From Staphylococcus pragensis (GTDB lineage: Bacteria; Bacillota; Bacilli; Staphylococcales; Staphylococcaceae), in NCBI RefSeq assembly GCF_004785665.1, contig NZ_SRPJ01000001.1, positions 806,001 to 870,000 of the forward strand: 64,000 nt of DNA, written 5' to 3'. The position numbers and the translations under genes are program-made. The notes beneath the pieces are model-generated. The model had not been told where the DNA came from. It searched no databases and saw nothing but the letters and a program-made list of their open reading frames with translations. Below, one piece after another: positions 19,476 through 28,346 of this stretch. Numbering within the stretch: the first letter of the stretch is position 1; the number at the start of each line of letters is the position of its first letter.

Positions 19476-19982
19476 ATGGAACGAGCATTAATCGATTTTT
19501 ATTATCAATTTCATAAGCATCAACATTATTTTTTATGCCATGATATTTTAGAAGATGCTTGGAAAGCTAATCCCCATTTTTCTAAAAATGATGCTATTGT
19601 AAGTCTTATATTATTTACTACTGCTATGTATCATTATAGAAGAGAAAATTACATTGGAGCATTGAAAAGCTGTAAAAAGGCATTTGTTACATTTCAAAAT
19701 GCTAAGGACAAATCGAGTGTGGGTCTATATGAAAATAGTTATAAAGCTTTATTGAATACTCAAATCGAAAAAATAACACTACACAAACAATTCACTCCTG
19801 TAAAATTGCCTATTAACAAGCAATTTGAAGATAACATTTATACAGAAATGCCAGATTATGAATTTAACGAATTTGTAATCAAAGATGATTACATCGTACA
19901 TCATCACCTGCTTAGAGATCGAAGTGAAGTGATTGCTGCTCGACAACAAGCCCTTCTAGATAAGAAAAATAACATGTCATGA
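19476..19982 (+). CDS. DUF309 domain protein
   Basis: A 168-aa cytosolic protein of unknown function. The N-terminal half carries the DUF309 pattern: FHKHQHYFLCHDILEDAWK near residues 12-30, then an alpha-helical AMYHYRRENYIGALKSCKKA (50-69). In Bacillus the homologue (YpuF) also lies beside scpA. The C-terminal 60 residues are not recognised. The H-x-C-H-[DE]-xLE core is suggestive of metal or RNA-related chemistry, but no activity can be assigned. Confidence 0.8.
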   Translation: MERALIDFYYQFHKHQHYFLCHDILEDAWKANPHFSKNDAIVSLILFTTAMYHYRRENYIGALKSCKKAFVTFQNAKDKSSVGLYENSYKALLNTQIEKITLHKQFTPVKLPINKQFEDNIYTEMPDYEFNEFVIKDDYIVHHHLLRDRSEVIAARQQALLDKKNNMS

Positions 19983-20150
19983 AATATGACTTATAAAGAA
20001 AAGTACGGAAGTTTTCATCGGTAAAATGAGTTGAATCATGTGAAGATTTTTGTATTTAAAGTACTGCGTTAGTTTGGTTCAATGATGTTTATTAAATTCT
20101 TCGAAAGTGACCTATTTTTCAAAGTATAATAATGTCTAATTATAAAAGAA

Positions 20151-20183
20151 GCCAGTGAATGACTTGAAAAATCATTTACTGGC
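20151..20183 (-). terminator. Intrinsic terminator of xerD
   Basis: The 12-bp stem GCCAGTGAATGA / TCATTTACTGGC (one wobble) with a 9-nt loop is followed on the minus strand by TTCTTTTA. The rest of 19983-20150 shows no ORF or motif. Confidence 0.8.
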
Positions 20184-20226
20184 TATACTTCTAGGTATTA
20201 TGTCCTAAATTCTTATAATTATAAAT

Positions 20227-21114
20227 TTAAGCTCTTGGATGGAATTGGTTATACATTTGACGTATTTGAGATTTAGAAACGTGCGTATAAAGTTGAGTAG
20301 TTGAAATATCTGAATGACCTAACATTTCTTGTACTGCACGTAAATCAGCACCATTTTCAAGTAAATGTGTAGCAAAAGAATGACGAAGTGTGTGTGGTGT
20401 TAAAGTTTTATTGATGTTGGCTTTTAAGCCATACTGTTTAATCATTTTCCAAATACCTTGGCGTGTCAATGGTCGGCCATGCATATTGAGAAATAATACA
20501 TTAGTAATTGTCTTTTTCAATAATAGAGGACGCACTTTTTCTAAATAAGTATCTAAAAATTCAATAACTGTATCCCCTAAAGGTATAATTCTTTCTTTAT
20601 TCCCTTTTCCAAACACTCTGACAAATCCCATAATTAAATTAATATCTTCAATTTCTATATTAATTAATTCTGATACACGCATGCCTGTAGCATATAAAAG
20701 CTCTAAAATTGTGCGGTCGCGATAACCATTATTTTTATTTAAATCAGGTGTTTCAAGAAGTTGAACAACTTCTTCTACTTCTAACACATCGGGTAGTTTC
20801 TTTTCATATTTAGGTGTCTCAATCAGTACTGTAGGATCTTTAGCGGCATATTTCTCACGTAATGCAAATTGATGAAAACTTCGAATTGTTGAGATAAAAC
20901 GAGCAATTGATTTCGAAGACGCACCTTCGTCAATAAAATGGCCGAGGCATTCTTGAATAACTTGACGGTCAATAAAATCAATATGTGCAATTTTATGTTC
21001 TTTCATATAAGCTTCATATTTAGCTAAATCTCTTCTATAGGCACCGATTGTATTCTCACTTAAACCTTTTTCAATCTGTATAAATTTCAAATATTCTTCA
21101 ATAATCGTATTCAT
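20227..21114 (-). CDS. xerD: Site-specific tyrosine recombinase XerD
   Basis: Resolves chromosome dimers at dif together with XerC. The 295-aa protein has the SAM-like N-terminal core-binding domain and a complete catalytic set: R146 (ATGMRVSEL), K170, H241 and R244 (HTLRHSF), H267 (LGHSDI) and Y276 (QLYTH). ATG at 21114 has GAAGGTGG upstream; the longer in-frame start at 21174 would place the fur terminator inside the gene. It stands alone next to fur, far from mobile DNA, so it is the housekeeping enzyme and not an integrase. Confidence 0.96.
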   Translation of the reverse strand: MNTIIEEYLKFIQIEKGLSENTIGAYRRDLAKYEAYMKEHKIAHIDFIDRQVIQECLGHFIDEGASSKSIARFISTIRSFHQFALREKYAAKDPTVLIETPKYEKKLPDVLEVEEVVQLLETPDLNKNNGYRDRTILELLYATGMRVSELINIEIEDINLIMGFVRVFGKGNKERIIPLGDTVIEFLDTYLEKVRPLLLKKTITNVLFLNMHGRPLTRQGIWKMIKQYGLKANINKTLTPHTLRHSFATHLLENGADLRAVQEMLGHSDISTTQLYTHVSKSQIRQMYNQFHPRA

Positions 21115-21142
21115 ATTTCCACCTTCATTGATATAGAAAAAT

Positions 21143-21177
21143 GGAGTGAAACAAATTCTAAGTGCTTGTTTCACTCC
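21143..21177 (-). terminator. Intrinsic terminator of fur
   Basis: A perfect 12-bp stem GGAGTGAAACAA / TTGTTTCACTCC with an 11-nt loop is followed by ATTTTTCT on the minus strand. Confidence 0.9.
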
Positions 21178-21207
21178 GACGTCTAAAATTGTTTTAAATT
21201 AGCTAAA

Positions 21208-21654
21208 TTATTTACCTTTAGCTTGGCACTCGGCACAGACGCCATGAAATGTTAATCTATGGTCTAAAATGCTAAAATTATATTCTGATTCAACACGTTC
21301 TTCTACTTGAGGTAATAAGTCTTCATGAATTTCATCTACTTTACCACATTCCATACATACAAGATGGTGATGAAAATGTTTTGCGCCTTCTTTTCTTAAA
21401 TCAAAGCGTGCTACCCCATCGCCGAAATTAATTTTATCTACAACTTTTAATTCGGCTAATAATTCAAGTGTTCTATAAACAGTGGCTAGTCCAATTTCTG
21501 GTGCTTTATCTTTAACTTTTAAATAGACATCTTCAGCACTAAGATGATCTTTTTCATTTTCAATTAGAACACGAACCGTTGCCTCACGTTGAGGTGTTAA
21601 TTTGTAAGATGATTGTTGTAATTGTTGTTTTACTCTGTTTAATCGTTCTTCCAT
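21208..21654 (-). CDS. fur: Ferric uptake regulator Fur
   Basis: Iron-responsive repressor of 148 aa. The N-terminal winged helix contains LTPQREATVRVLIE and IGLATVYRTLELLAEL; the C-terminal metal-binding and dimer domain has KHFHHHLVCMECGKVDE and a terminal CAEC, so both CxxC zinc ligands are present. PerR and Zur are alternatives in staphylococci; location next to xerD and the overall sequence favour Fur. A Fur-box-like element lies upstream, suggesting autoregulation. Confidence 0.92.
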   Translation of the reverse strand: MEERLNRVKQQLQQSSYKLTPQREATVRVLIENEKDHLSAEDVYLKVKDKAPEIGLATVYRTLELLAELKVVDKINFGDGVARFDLRKEGAKHFHHHLVCMECGKVDEIHEDLLPQVEERVESEYNFSILDHRLTFHGVCAECQAKGK

Positions 21655-21673
21655 GGGAGCGACACTCCTCTAT

Positions 21674-21688
21674 TAATAATTATAATCA
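21674..21688 (-). promoter_or_regulatory. Candidate Fur box upstream of fur
   Basis: On the minus strand TGATTATAATTATTA matches 12 of 14 defined positions of the 7-1-7 Fur box TGATAATnATTATCA, 20 bp upstream of the fur start. AT-rich context makes chance matches possible. Confidence 0.45.
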
Positions 21689-21758
21689 TTTTAAAGTGAT
21701 AATATCTCACATACTAAATTAACAATATTCTCAATAAAAGGCAAGCTTTAAACGGTTG

Positions 21759-22310
21759 TTATTTAGAATGATTATAATTTAATAATATATACTGTAGGCC
21801 AATAATTGTTTTAGCATCTTCGATTTCGTCGCTATCAAGTAAGTCTTTGATTTTATCAATTGGCACTTTGTGAAGCTCTACAAATTCATCATCATCTAAG
21901 TTCATTTCCCCTTCACTTAAGTTATCTGAGAAATAGATTGATAGTTTTTCATTAGAAAAGCCAGGTGATCCATACATATGAGTAATGAAGTTTAAATCAT
22001 TAGCAATATAACCTGTTTCTTCTTCTAATTCACGTTTAGCTGCTTCTTCTCTTTCTTCATCCTCTTCAAGTTTACCGGCTGGAATTTCAAGTAATGGTTT
22101 TTCAACAGGTTTACGGTATTGTTTGACTAAGAGGACTTCATTTTCAGGAGTAATTGCACAAACAGCTACTGCCCCATTATGATTTACAATTTCCCTTTTT
22201 GATGTTTTACCATCTGGTAGTTCTACATCATGAATTTCTAAGTCAATAATTTTACCATTATAAATTACCGTTCTATCAAATGTTTTTTCATTAAATTCCA
22301 CTATATTCAC
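21759..22310 (-). CDS. nudF: ADP-ribose pyrophosphatase (Nudix hydrolase)
   Basis: Cleaves ADP-ribose to AMP and ribose-5-phosphate. The 183-aa protein carries the Nudix box GKLEEDEEREEAAKRELEEE (then TG) at about residues 77-98, with the metal-binding REL-EE core, and PGFSNEKLSIYF, typical of the ADP-ribose subgroup. It is divergent from the aldo-keto reductase gene and upstream of fur with a separate terminatorless gap of about 100 bp. Confidence 0.88.
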   Translation of the reverse strand: MNIVEFNEKTFDRTVIYNGKIIDLEIHDVELPDGKTSKREIVNHNGAVAVCAITPENEVLLVKQYRKPVEKPLLEIPAGKLEEDEEREEAAKRELEEETGYIANDLNFITHMYGSPGFSNEKLSIYFSDNLSEGEMNLDDDEFVELHKVPIDKIKDLLDSDEIEDAKTIIGLQYILLNYNHSK

Positions 22311-22382
22311 GTCCCTTTTAATTCTTAATATAAATTGATAAGATGAATGCGTTACCTAAAGTGTATCGAAAGGAGATTGGAC

Positions 22383-23297
22383 ATGCAAAAGAATATATTA
22401 AAAAGCGGCATAGAAATTTCGGAATTAGGTTTGGGATGTATGAGTTTAGGTACAAACTATCAAGAAGCTGAACCCATTATTGAAACTGCGATTGAAGAGG
22501 GTATCACTTATTTTGATACTGCAGATATTTATGATCGCGGTGTAAATGAAGACATAGTTGGAAAAGCTTTAAAGAAATATCAAAATCGAGATGACATCGT
22601 TATTGGTACAAAAGTGGGAAACCGTCCAACTGAGGATGGTGGTACAACTTGGGATCCTTCAAAAAAATATATAAAAGAAAGCGTTAAGGGTTCTTTACAA
22701 CGTCTTGGTTTAGATCATTTAGATTTATATCAATTACATGGTGGAACAATTGAGGATCCTCTAGATGAGACAATCAGTGCTTTTAATGAACTTAAGCAAG
22801 AAGGGATTATTAGAGCATATGGTATTTCTTCAATTCGTCCAAATGTGATTGATTATTATTTAAAACATAGTGAGATTGAAACAATTATGTCTCAATTCAA
22901 TTTAATTGATAATCGCCCAGAAAAATTACTTAATGACATACACGCTCATCACGTAAAAGTTTTAGCACGTGGTCCTGTATTTAAAGGGTTACTTACTTCA
23001 AAAAGCGTAGATGTTTTAGATAAGAAGTTTAAAGATGGCATATTCGATTATGACTACCATGAGTTAGGCGAAACAATTGCTTCAATCAAAGAAGTCGAAA
23101 GTAATTTAAGTGCCCTTTCTTTTGAATATTTAACTTCTCACGATGCACTTGGTTCAATTATAGTCGGTGCTAGTTCTGTAGAACAATTGAAAGACAATGT
23201 TGAAAATTATAAAAAAACAGTAAGTCTTGATCGTATTAAGGCAGCACGTGAACGTGTGAAAAATTTAGAGTATACACAACATTTAAATACTAAGTAA
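22383..23297 (+). CDS. Aldo/keto reductase
   Basis: NADPH-dependent oxidoreductase of the AKR superfamily, 304 aa, TIM-barrel. The catalytic tetrad positions are visible: Asp and Tyr in FDTADIYDRGVNED, Lys in VIGTKVG and His in LYQLHGG. The C-terminal IIVGASSVEQL binds cofactor. ATG 22383 follows AAAGGAG; an in-frame start at 22347 lies before that site. The physiological substrate cannot be told from the sequence. Confidence 0.88.
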   Translation: MQKNILKSGIEISELGLGCMSLGTNYQEAEPIIETAIEEGITYFDTADIYDRGVNEDIVGKALKKYQNRDDIVIGTKVGNRPTEDGGTTWDPSKKYIKESVKGSLQRLGLDHLDLYQLHGGTIEDPLDETISAFNELKQEGIIRAYGISSIRPNVIDYYLKHSEIETIMSQFNLIDNRPEKLLNDIHAHHVKVLARGPVFKGLLTSKSVDVLDKKFKDGIFDYDYHELGETIASIKEVESNLSALSFEYLTSHDALGSIIVGASSVEQLKDNVENYKKTVSLDRIKAARERVKNLEYTQHLNTK

Positions 23298-23305
23298 AAT
23301 TATTA

Positions 23306-23353
23306 AAAATCGGAGTAGCAATACGCTGAATACGAATATGCTATTCCGATTTT
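23306..23353. terminator. Bidirectional terminator after the aldo/keto reductase gene
   Basis: The stem AAAATCGGAGTAGCA / TGCTATTCCGATTTT (one wobble) is followed by TT on plus and by T residues on minus. It is shared by the two convergent genes. Confidence 0.85.
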
Positions 23354-23602
23354 TTAATATTGTTTTAAATAGTGATATAGTCCCTCATCAGATAGCCCTT
23401 TTATTGAAACATTCATTATTTCGCCTCTTAAAACTAGCTCATGAAATTTAAATTCAATAAATTCTTGTTCACTACTTTCTAAAGAATTATAGTATGAATT
23501 TCCTAATAAATCTTTAAGTTGAAAAGAAGTTTGTGGTGTCATAGGTTGCAAGTTTTCAACAGCATATTTGACATGTTTATTCACACAACAAATCATCATC
23601 AT
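23354..23602 (-). CDS. Small conserved hypothetical protein (DUF1413-like)
   Basis: An 82-aa cytosolic protein with no membrane segment. The middle part FQLKDLLGNSYYNSL...SSEQEFIEFKFHELVLRGEI has the spacing of the F-x-LKDL / F-x-x-LV-x-x-G pattern I associate with DUF1413, a small family of unknown function; this is recall, not a search. N-terminal Cys5, Cys6 are close together. Three ATGs in a row follow GGTGGA. It lies 16 bp downstream of the SDR gene and is probably co-transcribed with it. Confidence 0.6.
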   Translation of the reverse strand: MMMICCVNKHVKYAVENLQPMTPQTSFQLKDLLGNSYYNSLESSEQEFIEFKFHELVLRGEIMNVSIKGLSDEGLYHYLKQY

Positions 23603-23618
23603 TCCACCTTTGTTCTTG

Positions 23619-24374
23619 TTAAATTTTATTTTTAAATAAAGGAGTCAACCATTGTTCAAGTGTTCTTGGAGCCAATTGGTAAATTTTTAACAAGTGATAC
23701 ATCCACTTTGGTTGATTAATTTCTTTTTTTCTTTTAATGATGCCTTCTATAATATCTTTAGCTAATTGTTGAGGGTCAATCATGATTGAATCATATGTTT
23801 GCGCATATTTTAAACTTGGGTCAGCCTTTTCGTGGAAAGGCGTTTTAATTGGTCCAGGATTCACTGCCATAAAATGAAATTGAGATTCCTCGATACGTAA
23901 AGCATTTAAAATAGCATTAAGGGCAGCTTTAGAAGCACCATAATGTGCTGCATTGGCTTGTGTAACGAAAGCGGCCTGACTTGAAATGCCTACGATAGTA
24001 GCTTTGTTTGAAAAGTAAGGTCGTAAAATATTGTAGAGTAAATTGAAACTAATCAAGTTTACGTCGTATGTTTCAATCATTTCTTCTGCAGTATGATGTG
24101 CAACCGATTTGAAATAGCCTAACCCTGAACTGTAAATAAGTCCATTAATTGGAGTGTTAATGTTAGAGGCGACGTTAGCAATGGCTTCCCTATCTTGTAA
24201 ATCACAGTGAATCATAGACACTTTTGATTGATAAGGACCAAATTGAATATTATTAAACTTTGTTTTATTTCGTGCTATTACTGTAACATATGCACCTTTT
24301 TTTAATAACTGTTTCACTATTTCTAAACCTAGACCACTAGTGCCTCCAGTAACAATATAATGATGACCAATCAT
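23619..24374 (-). CDS. Short-chain dehydrogenase/reductase
   Basis: A 251-aa Rossmann-fold oxidoreductase. The cofactor motif TGGTSGLG is at residues 9-16, the NNAG-equivalent is YSSGLG, and the catalytic Ser and YxxxK are in GISSQAAF and YGASK. An ARNKTKF stretch after the second strand suggests NADPH. The substrate is unknown. The promoter region contains the perfect palindrome GTTACTATAGTAAC. Confidence 0.85.
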   Translation of the reverse strand: MIGHHYIVTGGTSGLGLEIVKQLLKKGAYVTVIARNKTKFNNIQFGPYQSKVSMIHCDLQDREAIANVASNINTPINGLIYSSGLGYFKSVAHHTAEEMIETYDVNLISFNLLYNILRPYFSNKATIVGISSQAAFVTQANAAHYGASKAALNAILNALRIEESQFHFMAVNPGPIKTPFHEKADPSLKYAQTYDSIMIDPQQLAKDIIEGIIKRKKEINQPKWMYHLLKIYQLAPRTLEQWLTPLFKNKI

Positions 24375-24401
24375 ATCTCTTCAAACCCCTTTATAAACTT
24401 T

Positions 24402-24415
24402 GTTACTATAGTAAC
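24402..24415. promoter_or_regulatory. Perfect 14-bp palindrome, repeated in part before proC
   Basis: GTTACTATAGTAAC lies 28 bp upstream of the SDR start. The 11-mer GTTACTATAGT recurs at 24582-24592, 34 bp before proC. They could be two copies of one operator or simply -10-like elements of the two divergent promoters. Confidence 0.4.
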
Positions 24416-24625
24416 TTATTTTTAATTATTTATAAATGAATAGAAAGTTTAATATGTACTTATTTTTCAATAAAAAACTAAGTTTCTGTAATTAAGAGTT
24501 TATGCTGAGAATCAACTGGGATGAAGCTCATGTGTTTAGAAACATTAAATTTTTAAAATTCAAAATAAGTACCTCTTATATGTTACTATAGTGGTATAAA
24601 ATGAATAGTGAGGGTGATGTTGTTA

Positions 24626-25441
24626 ATGAAATTAGTATTTTATGGTGCTGGTAATATGGCACAAGCGATTTTTAAAGGAATTATTAATTCTAAAACGCTT
24701 AATTCCAATGATATTTATCTAACTAATAAGTCAAATGAAGAAAGACTTAAACAATTTGCTGAAGAGTTAGGTGTGGAATACAGTTATGATGATGAAGCGT
24801 TATTAAAAGATGCGGATTATGTATTTTTAGGAACTAAACCTTATGATTTTGAAGAAGTCGCAAAACGTATTCAACCACATATTACGGATGAAAATCGATT
24901 TATTTCCATTATGGCTGGTTTACCAATTAACTATATTCATGAACAACTTCAAGTAACAAATCCTATTGCGCGTATTATGCCTAATACTAATGCTCAAGTT
25001 GGACATTCAGTAACGGGAATTAGCTTTTCAGGAAACTTTGGACCTAAATCTAAAGATGAAGTCATTGAATTAGTAAATGCGTTTGGTTCTGTCATTGAAG
25101 TTGACGAAGATCACTTACACCAAGTAACAGCTATTACTGGAAGCGGTCCTGCTTTCCTATATCATGTATTTGAACAATATGTTAAAGCTGGTACTGAATT
25201 AGGTCTTGAAAAAGGTCAAGTCGAAGAATCAATCAAAAACTTAATTATTGGTACAAGTAAAATGATAGAACGTTCTGATTTAAGTATGGAACAATTACGT
25301 AAAAACATCACTTCTAAAGGTGGTACAACTCAAGCAGGTTTAAATGCTTTAGCACAACACGATATTAAAGGCATATTTGAAGATTGCTTAAACGCTGCCG
25401 TTGAAAGAAGTATAGAACTTTCAAAAAGTGAAGATAATTAA
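24626..25441 (+). CDS. proC: Pyrroline-5-carboxylate reductase
   Basis: Last step of proline synthesis: reduces pyrroline-5-carboxylate to L-proline with NAD(P)H. The 271-aa protein has the Rossmann start YGAGNMAQAI (residues 6-15), RIMPNTNAQVGHSVTGIS, and the C-terminal signature ITSKGGTTQAGLNAL. ATG 24626 is preceded by GAGGGTGA at 8 nt; earlier in-frame GTG and TTG codons overlap that site. It is a single-gene unit, convergent with rnz. Confidence 0.95.
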   Translation: MKLVFYGAGNMAQAIFKGIINSKTLNSNDIYLTNKSNEERLKQFAEELGVEYSYDDEALLKDADYVFLGTKPYDFEEVAKRIQPHITDENRFISIMAGLPINYIHEQLQVTNPIARIMPNTNAQVGHSVTGISFSGNFGPKSKDEVIELVNAFGSVIEVDEDHLHQVTAITGSGPAFLYHVFEQYVKAGTELGLEKGQVEESIKNLIIGTSKMIERSDLSMEQLRKNITSKGGTTQAGLNALAQHDIKGIFEDCLNAAVERSIELSKSEDN

Positions 25442-25461
25442 TACTAAATTTTTATTTAAAA

Positions 25462-25494
25462 AATCCTATCCGCTTTGATGATGTGGATAGGGTT
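25462..25494. terminator. Bidirectional terminator between proC and rnz
   Basis: The stem AATCCTATCC / GGATAGGGTT (one wobble) has TTTTTT on its minus-strand exit. Confidence 0.8.
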
Positions 25495-25506
25495 CTAATT
25501 TAATAA

Positions 25507-26427
25507 TTAAATTTTATAAGTTTCGAAGTCTTTAACGAACTCGAAGTTTGGTGTATCTTCAAGTTGTTTTAATTCATCTTTTATTTTATCGATATCTTCA
25601 TAATTATAACGATTGCTTAGATGTGTAATTAGGCTTTTGCTTACATTAGCTTGTTTAATTAAGCCAAAAACATCATCAATATGGCTATGGTGATAATTGT
25701 TTGCTAACGTTTTATCCCCTTCTATATAGGTCGCTTCATGAATCATTACCTCTGCATCTTGTGCAATTATCATTTCATTCTTACAAGGCTTAGTATCACC
25801 AAAAATAGATATAATCGGTCCAGGTTTGGCAGGTCCTTTGAAATCATCAGAATTAAATACTTGTCCATTATGTTCGAAAGTATCATACATTTTAACTTCT
25901 TGATATTTAGGTCCTGGTTCTAATCCAATTGCTTTTAATGCTTGAACGTCAATTGTGCCAGGTGTTGTTGGGGATTCAATACGATAACCATAAGAAGGTA
26001 TGCCATGATTTAATAACTTAGCTGATACCGAAAAACCTTTATGATGATATGTAAAATTGTTATCAATCTCAATAAATGTAGTTGGATAATTTAAATGAGA
26101 TTCTGATAACTTAAGTGAAGATTCAATGTAAGCTCGTATACCCTTGGGTCCAATAATAGTTAGTGGCTTATCTTCTCCACCTTGGAATGAACGACTAGTC
26201 AATAATCCAGGTAAGCCAAAAATGTGATCGCCGTGCATATGCGTGATAAATATATGATCCACTTTACCTAGCTTAATTGAATGATGTAAGATTTGATGTT
26301 GAGTCCCTTCGCCTACATCAAAAAGCCAAATCGCATTTGAATATGGTTCAAGATTTAAAGCGATGGATTGCGTGTTTCTTTCTTTAGTTGGTAAACCCGC
26401 ACTCGTCCCGAAAAATGTAACTTCCAT
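25507..26427 (-). CDS. rnz: Ribonuclease Z
   Basis: Zinc endonuclease that trims the 3' trailer of tRNA precursors lacking encoded CCA. It is 306 aa, a short-form tRNase Z of the metallo-beta-lactamase fold. The zinc motif HMHGDH is at residues 63-68, the exosite segment includes GPKGI, and the later ligands FGDTKPC and HEATY...HHSH are present. ATG 26427 has AAAGGAGG upstream. It is convergent with proC and divergent from zwf. Confidence 0.96.
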   Translation of the reverse strand: MEVTFFGTSAGLPTKERNTQSIALNLEPYSNAIWLFDVGEGTQHQILHHSIKLGKVDHIFITHMHGDHIFGLPGLLTSRSFQGGEDKPLTIIGPKGIRAYIESSLKLSESHLNYPTTFIEIDNNFTYHHKGFSVSAKLLNHGIPSYGYRIESPTTPGTIDVQALKAIGLEPGPKYQEVKMYDTFEHNGQVFNSDDFKGPAKPGPIISIFGDTKPCKNEMIIAQDAEVMIHEATYIEGDKTLANNYHHSHIDDVFGLIKQANVSKSLITHLSNRYNYEDIDKIKDELKQLEDTPNFEFVKDFETYKI

Positions 26428-26674
26428 GCATATGCCTCCTTTTTCTTCAATATATTTTATCATATGTAGAAGTGATTGTTATAATGAGAAATAAAATAAA
26501 TAAAATTAAAACGATTTAAGGTATAATGGTATTTATATTATATTAAATTGCGCATTATTCGTTTTGGATGTAAATTTGAATTATAGGACATCTGAAAGGC
26601 AAAAATGTAGGAACTACTAATAATTTATTTTATAATAAATAAATCATAGCAATTAAAGAATTGAGGTTTTGAAC

Positions 26675-28162
26675 TTGAGTAAACAAACGAAATACATCCC
26701 TTGTTTAATTACTATCTTCGGTGCTACTGGAGATTTAAGTCATAGAAAGTTATTTCCGTCATTATTCCACTTATTCCAACAAGATAATTTAGATGAACAC
26801 ATTGCTATTATAGGAATTGGACGTCGAGATTACACGAATGAAATTTTCCGTGAACAAGTGAAAGCATCTATTGAATCACATGTTGAAGATACTACTCAAA
26901 TTGATAAATTTATGGAACATGTTTATTATTTCAAACATGATGTTAGTGATGAACAAAGTTATCATGATTTATTAGATTTTTCTAATCAGTTAGATACTCA
27001 ATATCAATTAAAAGGTAATCGCCTATTCTACTTAGCGATGGCACCTCAATTCTTTGGTATTATTTCTGATTACTTAAAATCATCTGGTCTTACTGAAACA
27101 AATGGCTTTAAACGTCTGGTGATTGAAAAACCATTTGGTAGCGACTTAAAATCAGCTGAACAATTAAATAATCAACTTCGTCAATCATTTAAGGAAGAAG
27201 AAATATATCGTATTGACCACTATCTTGGTAAAGATATGGTACAAAATATTGAAGTATTACGTTTTGCTAATGCCATGTTCGAACCATTATGGAATAATAA
27301 ATATATTTCTAATATACAAGTTACATCTTCTGAAATACTCGGTGTCGAAGATCGTGGTGGCTATTATGAATCAAGCGGTGCATTAAAAGACATGGTACAA
27401 AACCATATGTTACAAATGGTCGCTTTATTAGCAATGGAAGCCCCTATCAGTCTCAAAAGTGAAGATATCCGTGCTGAAAAAGTTAAAGTATTAAAATCAC
27501 TTAGACAATTAAAACCTGAAGAAGTGAAAAAGAACTTTGTTCGTGGTCAGTATGATAGAGGCTATATTAACGGTGAAGAAGTTAAAGCGTATCGTGAAGA
27601 AGACCGCGTAGCTGAAGATTCAAATACACCTACATTCGTTTCAGGTCGTTTAACTATTGATAATTTCCGTTGGGCAGGTGTGCCATTCTATATTCGAACT
27701 GGTAAACGTATGAAATCTAAAACAATTCAAGTTGTAGTAGAATTTAAAGAAGTTCCTATGAATTTATACTATCAAACTGATAAATTGCTTGATTCTAATT
27801 TACTCGTTATCAATATTCAACCAAATGAAGGTATCTCACTTCATTTAAATGCTAAGAAAAATATTCAAGGCATTGATACTGAACCTGTACAATTATCATA
27901 TGCATTAAGTGCACAGGATAAAATGAATACCGTTGACGCATATGAAAATCTATTGTTTGACTGCCTTAAAGGTGACGCGACTAACTTTACTCATTGGGAA
28001 GAATTAAAATCAACTTGGAAATTTGTTGATATCATTCAAGATGAATGGACAATGAATGAACCTTCATGTTTCCCTAATTATCAATCTGGTACTAATGGTC
28101 CATTGGAAAGTGATTTATTGTTAAGTCGTGACGGAAATCATTGGTGGGACGACATTCAATAA
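26675..28162 (+). CDS. zwf: Glucose-6-phosphate 1-dehydrogenase
   Basis: Oxidises glucose-6-phosphate to 6-phosphogluconolactone with NADP+, the entry to the oxidative pentose-phosphate path; Gnd (32563-33969) catalyses the later decarboxylation. It is 495 aa. The nucleotide motif GATGDLSHRK is near residues 18-27 and the substrate/active-site motif RIDHYLGKDMVQN near 178. TTG at 26675 is favoured over TTG at 26669 because GAGGT is then 8 nt away. Confidence 0.96.
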   Translation: MSKQTKYIPCLITIFGATGDLSHRKLFPSLFHLFQQDNLDEHIAIIGIGRRDYTNEIFREQVKASIESHVEDTTQIDKFMEHVYYFKHDVSDEQSYHDLLDFSNQLDTQYQLKGNRLFYLAMAPQFFGIISDYLKSSGLTETNGFKRLVIEKPFGSDLKSAEQLNNQLRQSFKEEEIYRIDHYLGKDMVQNIEVLRFANAMFEPLWNNKYISNIQVTSSEILGVEDRGGYYESSGALKDMVQNHMLQMVALLAMEAPISLKSEDIRAEKVKVLKSLRQLKPEEVKKNFVRGQYDRGYINGEEVKAYREEDRVAEDSNTPTFVSGRLTIDNFRWAGVPFYIRTGKRMKSKTIQVVVEFKEVPMNLYYQTDKLLDSNLLVINIQPNEGISLHLNAKKNIQGIDTEPVQLSYALSAQDKMNTVDAYENLLFDCLKGDATNFTHWEELKSTWKFVDIIQDEWTMNEPSCFPNYQSGTNGPLESDLLLSRDGNHWWDDIQ

Positions 28163-28178
28163 AACGTATATAGTTCAT

Positions 28179-28236
28179 GAGGAGGACAAATATGAGTTTG
28201 AATCTAAATGATTTAAACTCATATTCTGTCCTTCTT
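28179..28236 (+). terminator. Long hairpin terminator after zwf
   Basis: Arms from GAGGAGGACAAATATGAGTT to AAACTCATATTCTGTCCTTC form about 20 bp with one bulge and are followed by ATTATTTTTT. The left arm happens to contain an AGGAGG-ATG pair (see rejected mini-ORF). Confidence 0.75.
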
Positions 28237-28346
28237 CCATTATTTTTTGAAAAAGTTATTAAATATAGCACACGTTAAGATGTATATTTTTATAAAATAA
28301 GGTAAAATATGTATTAATTGATTGTAAAATTATTGGAGTGAAAGTT

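Noticed and set aside
20227..21114. Tyrosine recombinase as sign of an integrated element
   Set aside because: Sequence and location match housekeeping XerD; no attachment repeats or mobile genes nearby.
28192..28278. 28-aa ORF after zwf with a strong AGGAGG before its ATG
   Set aside because: The ribosome site and ATG lie inside the left arm of the zwf terminator hairpin, whose symmetry explains the sequence; the peptide has no recognisable features.
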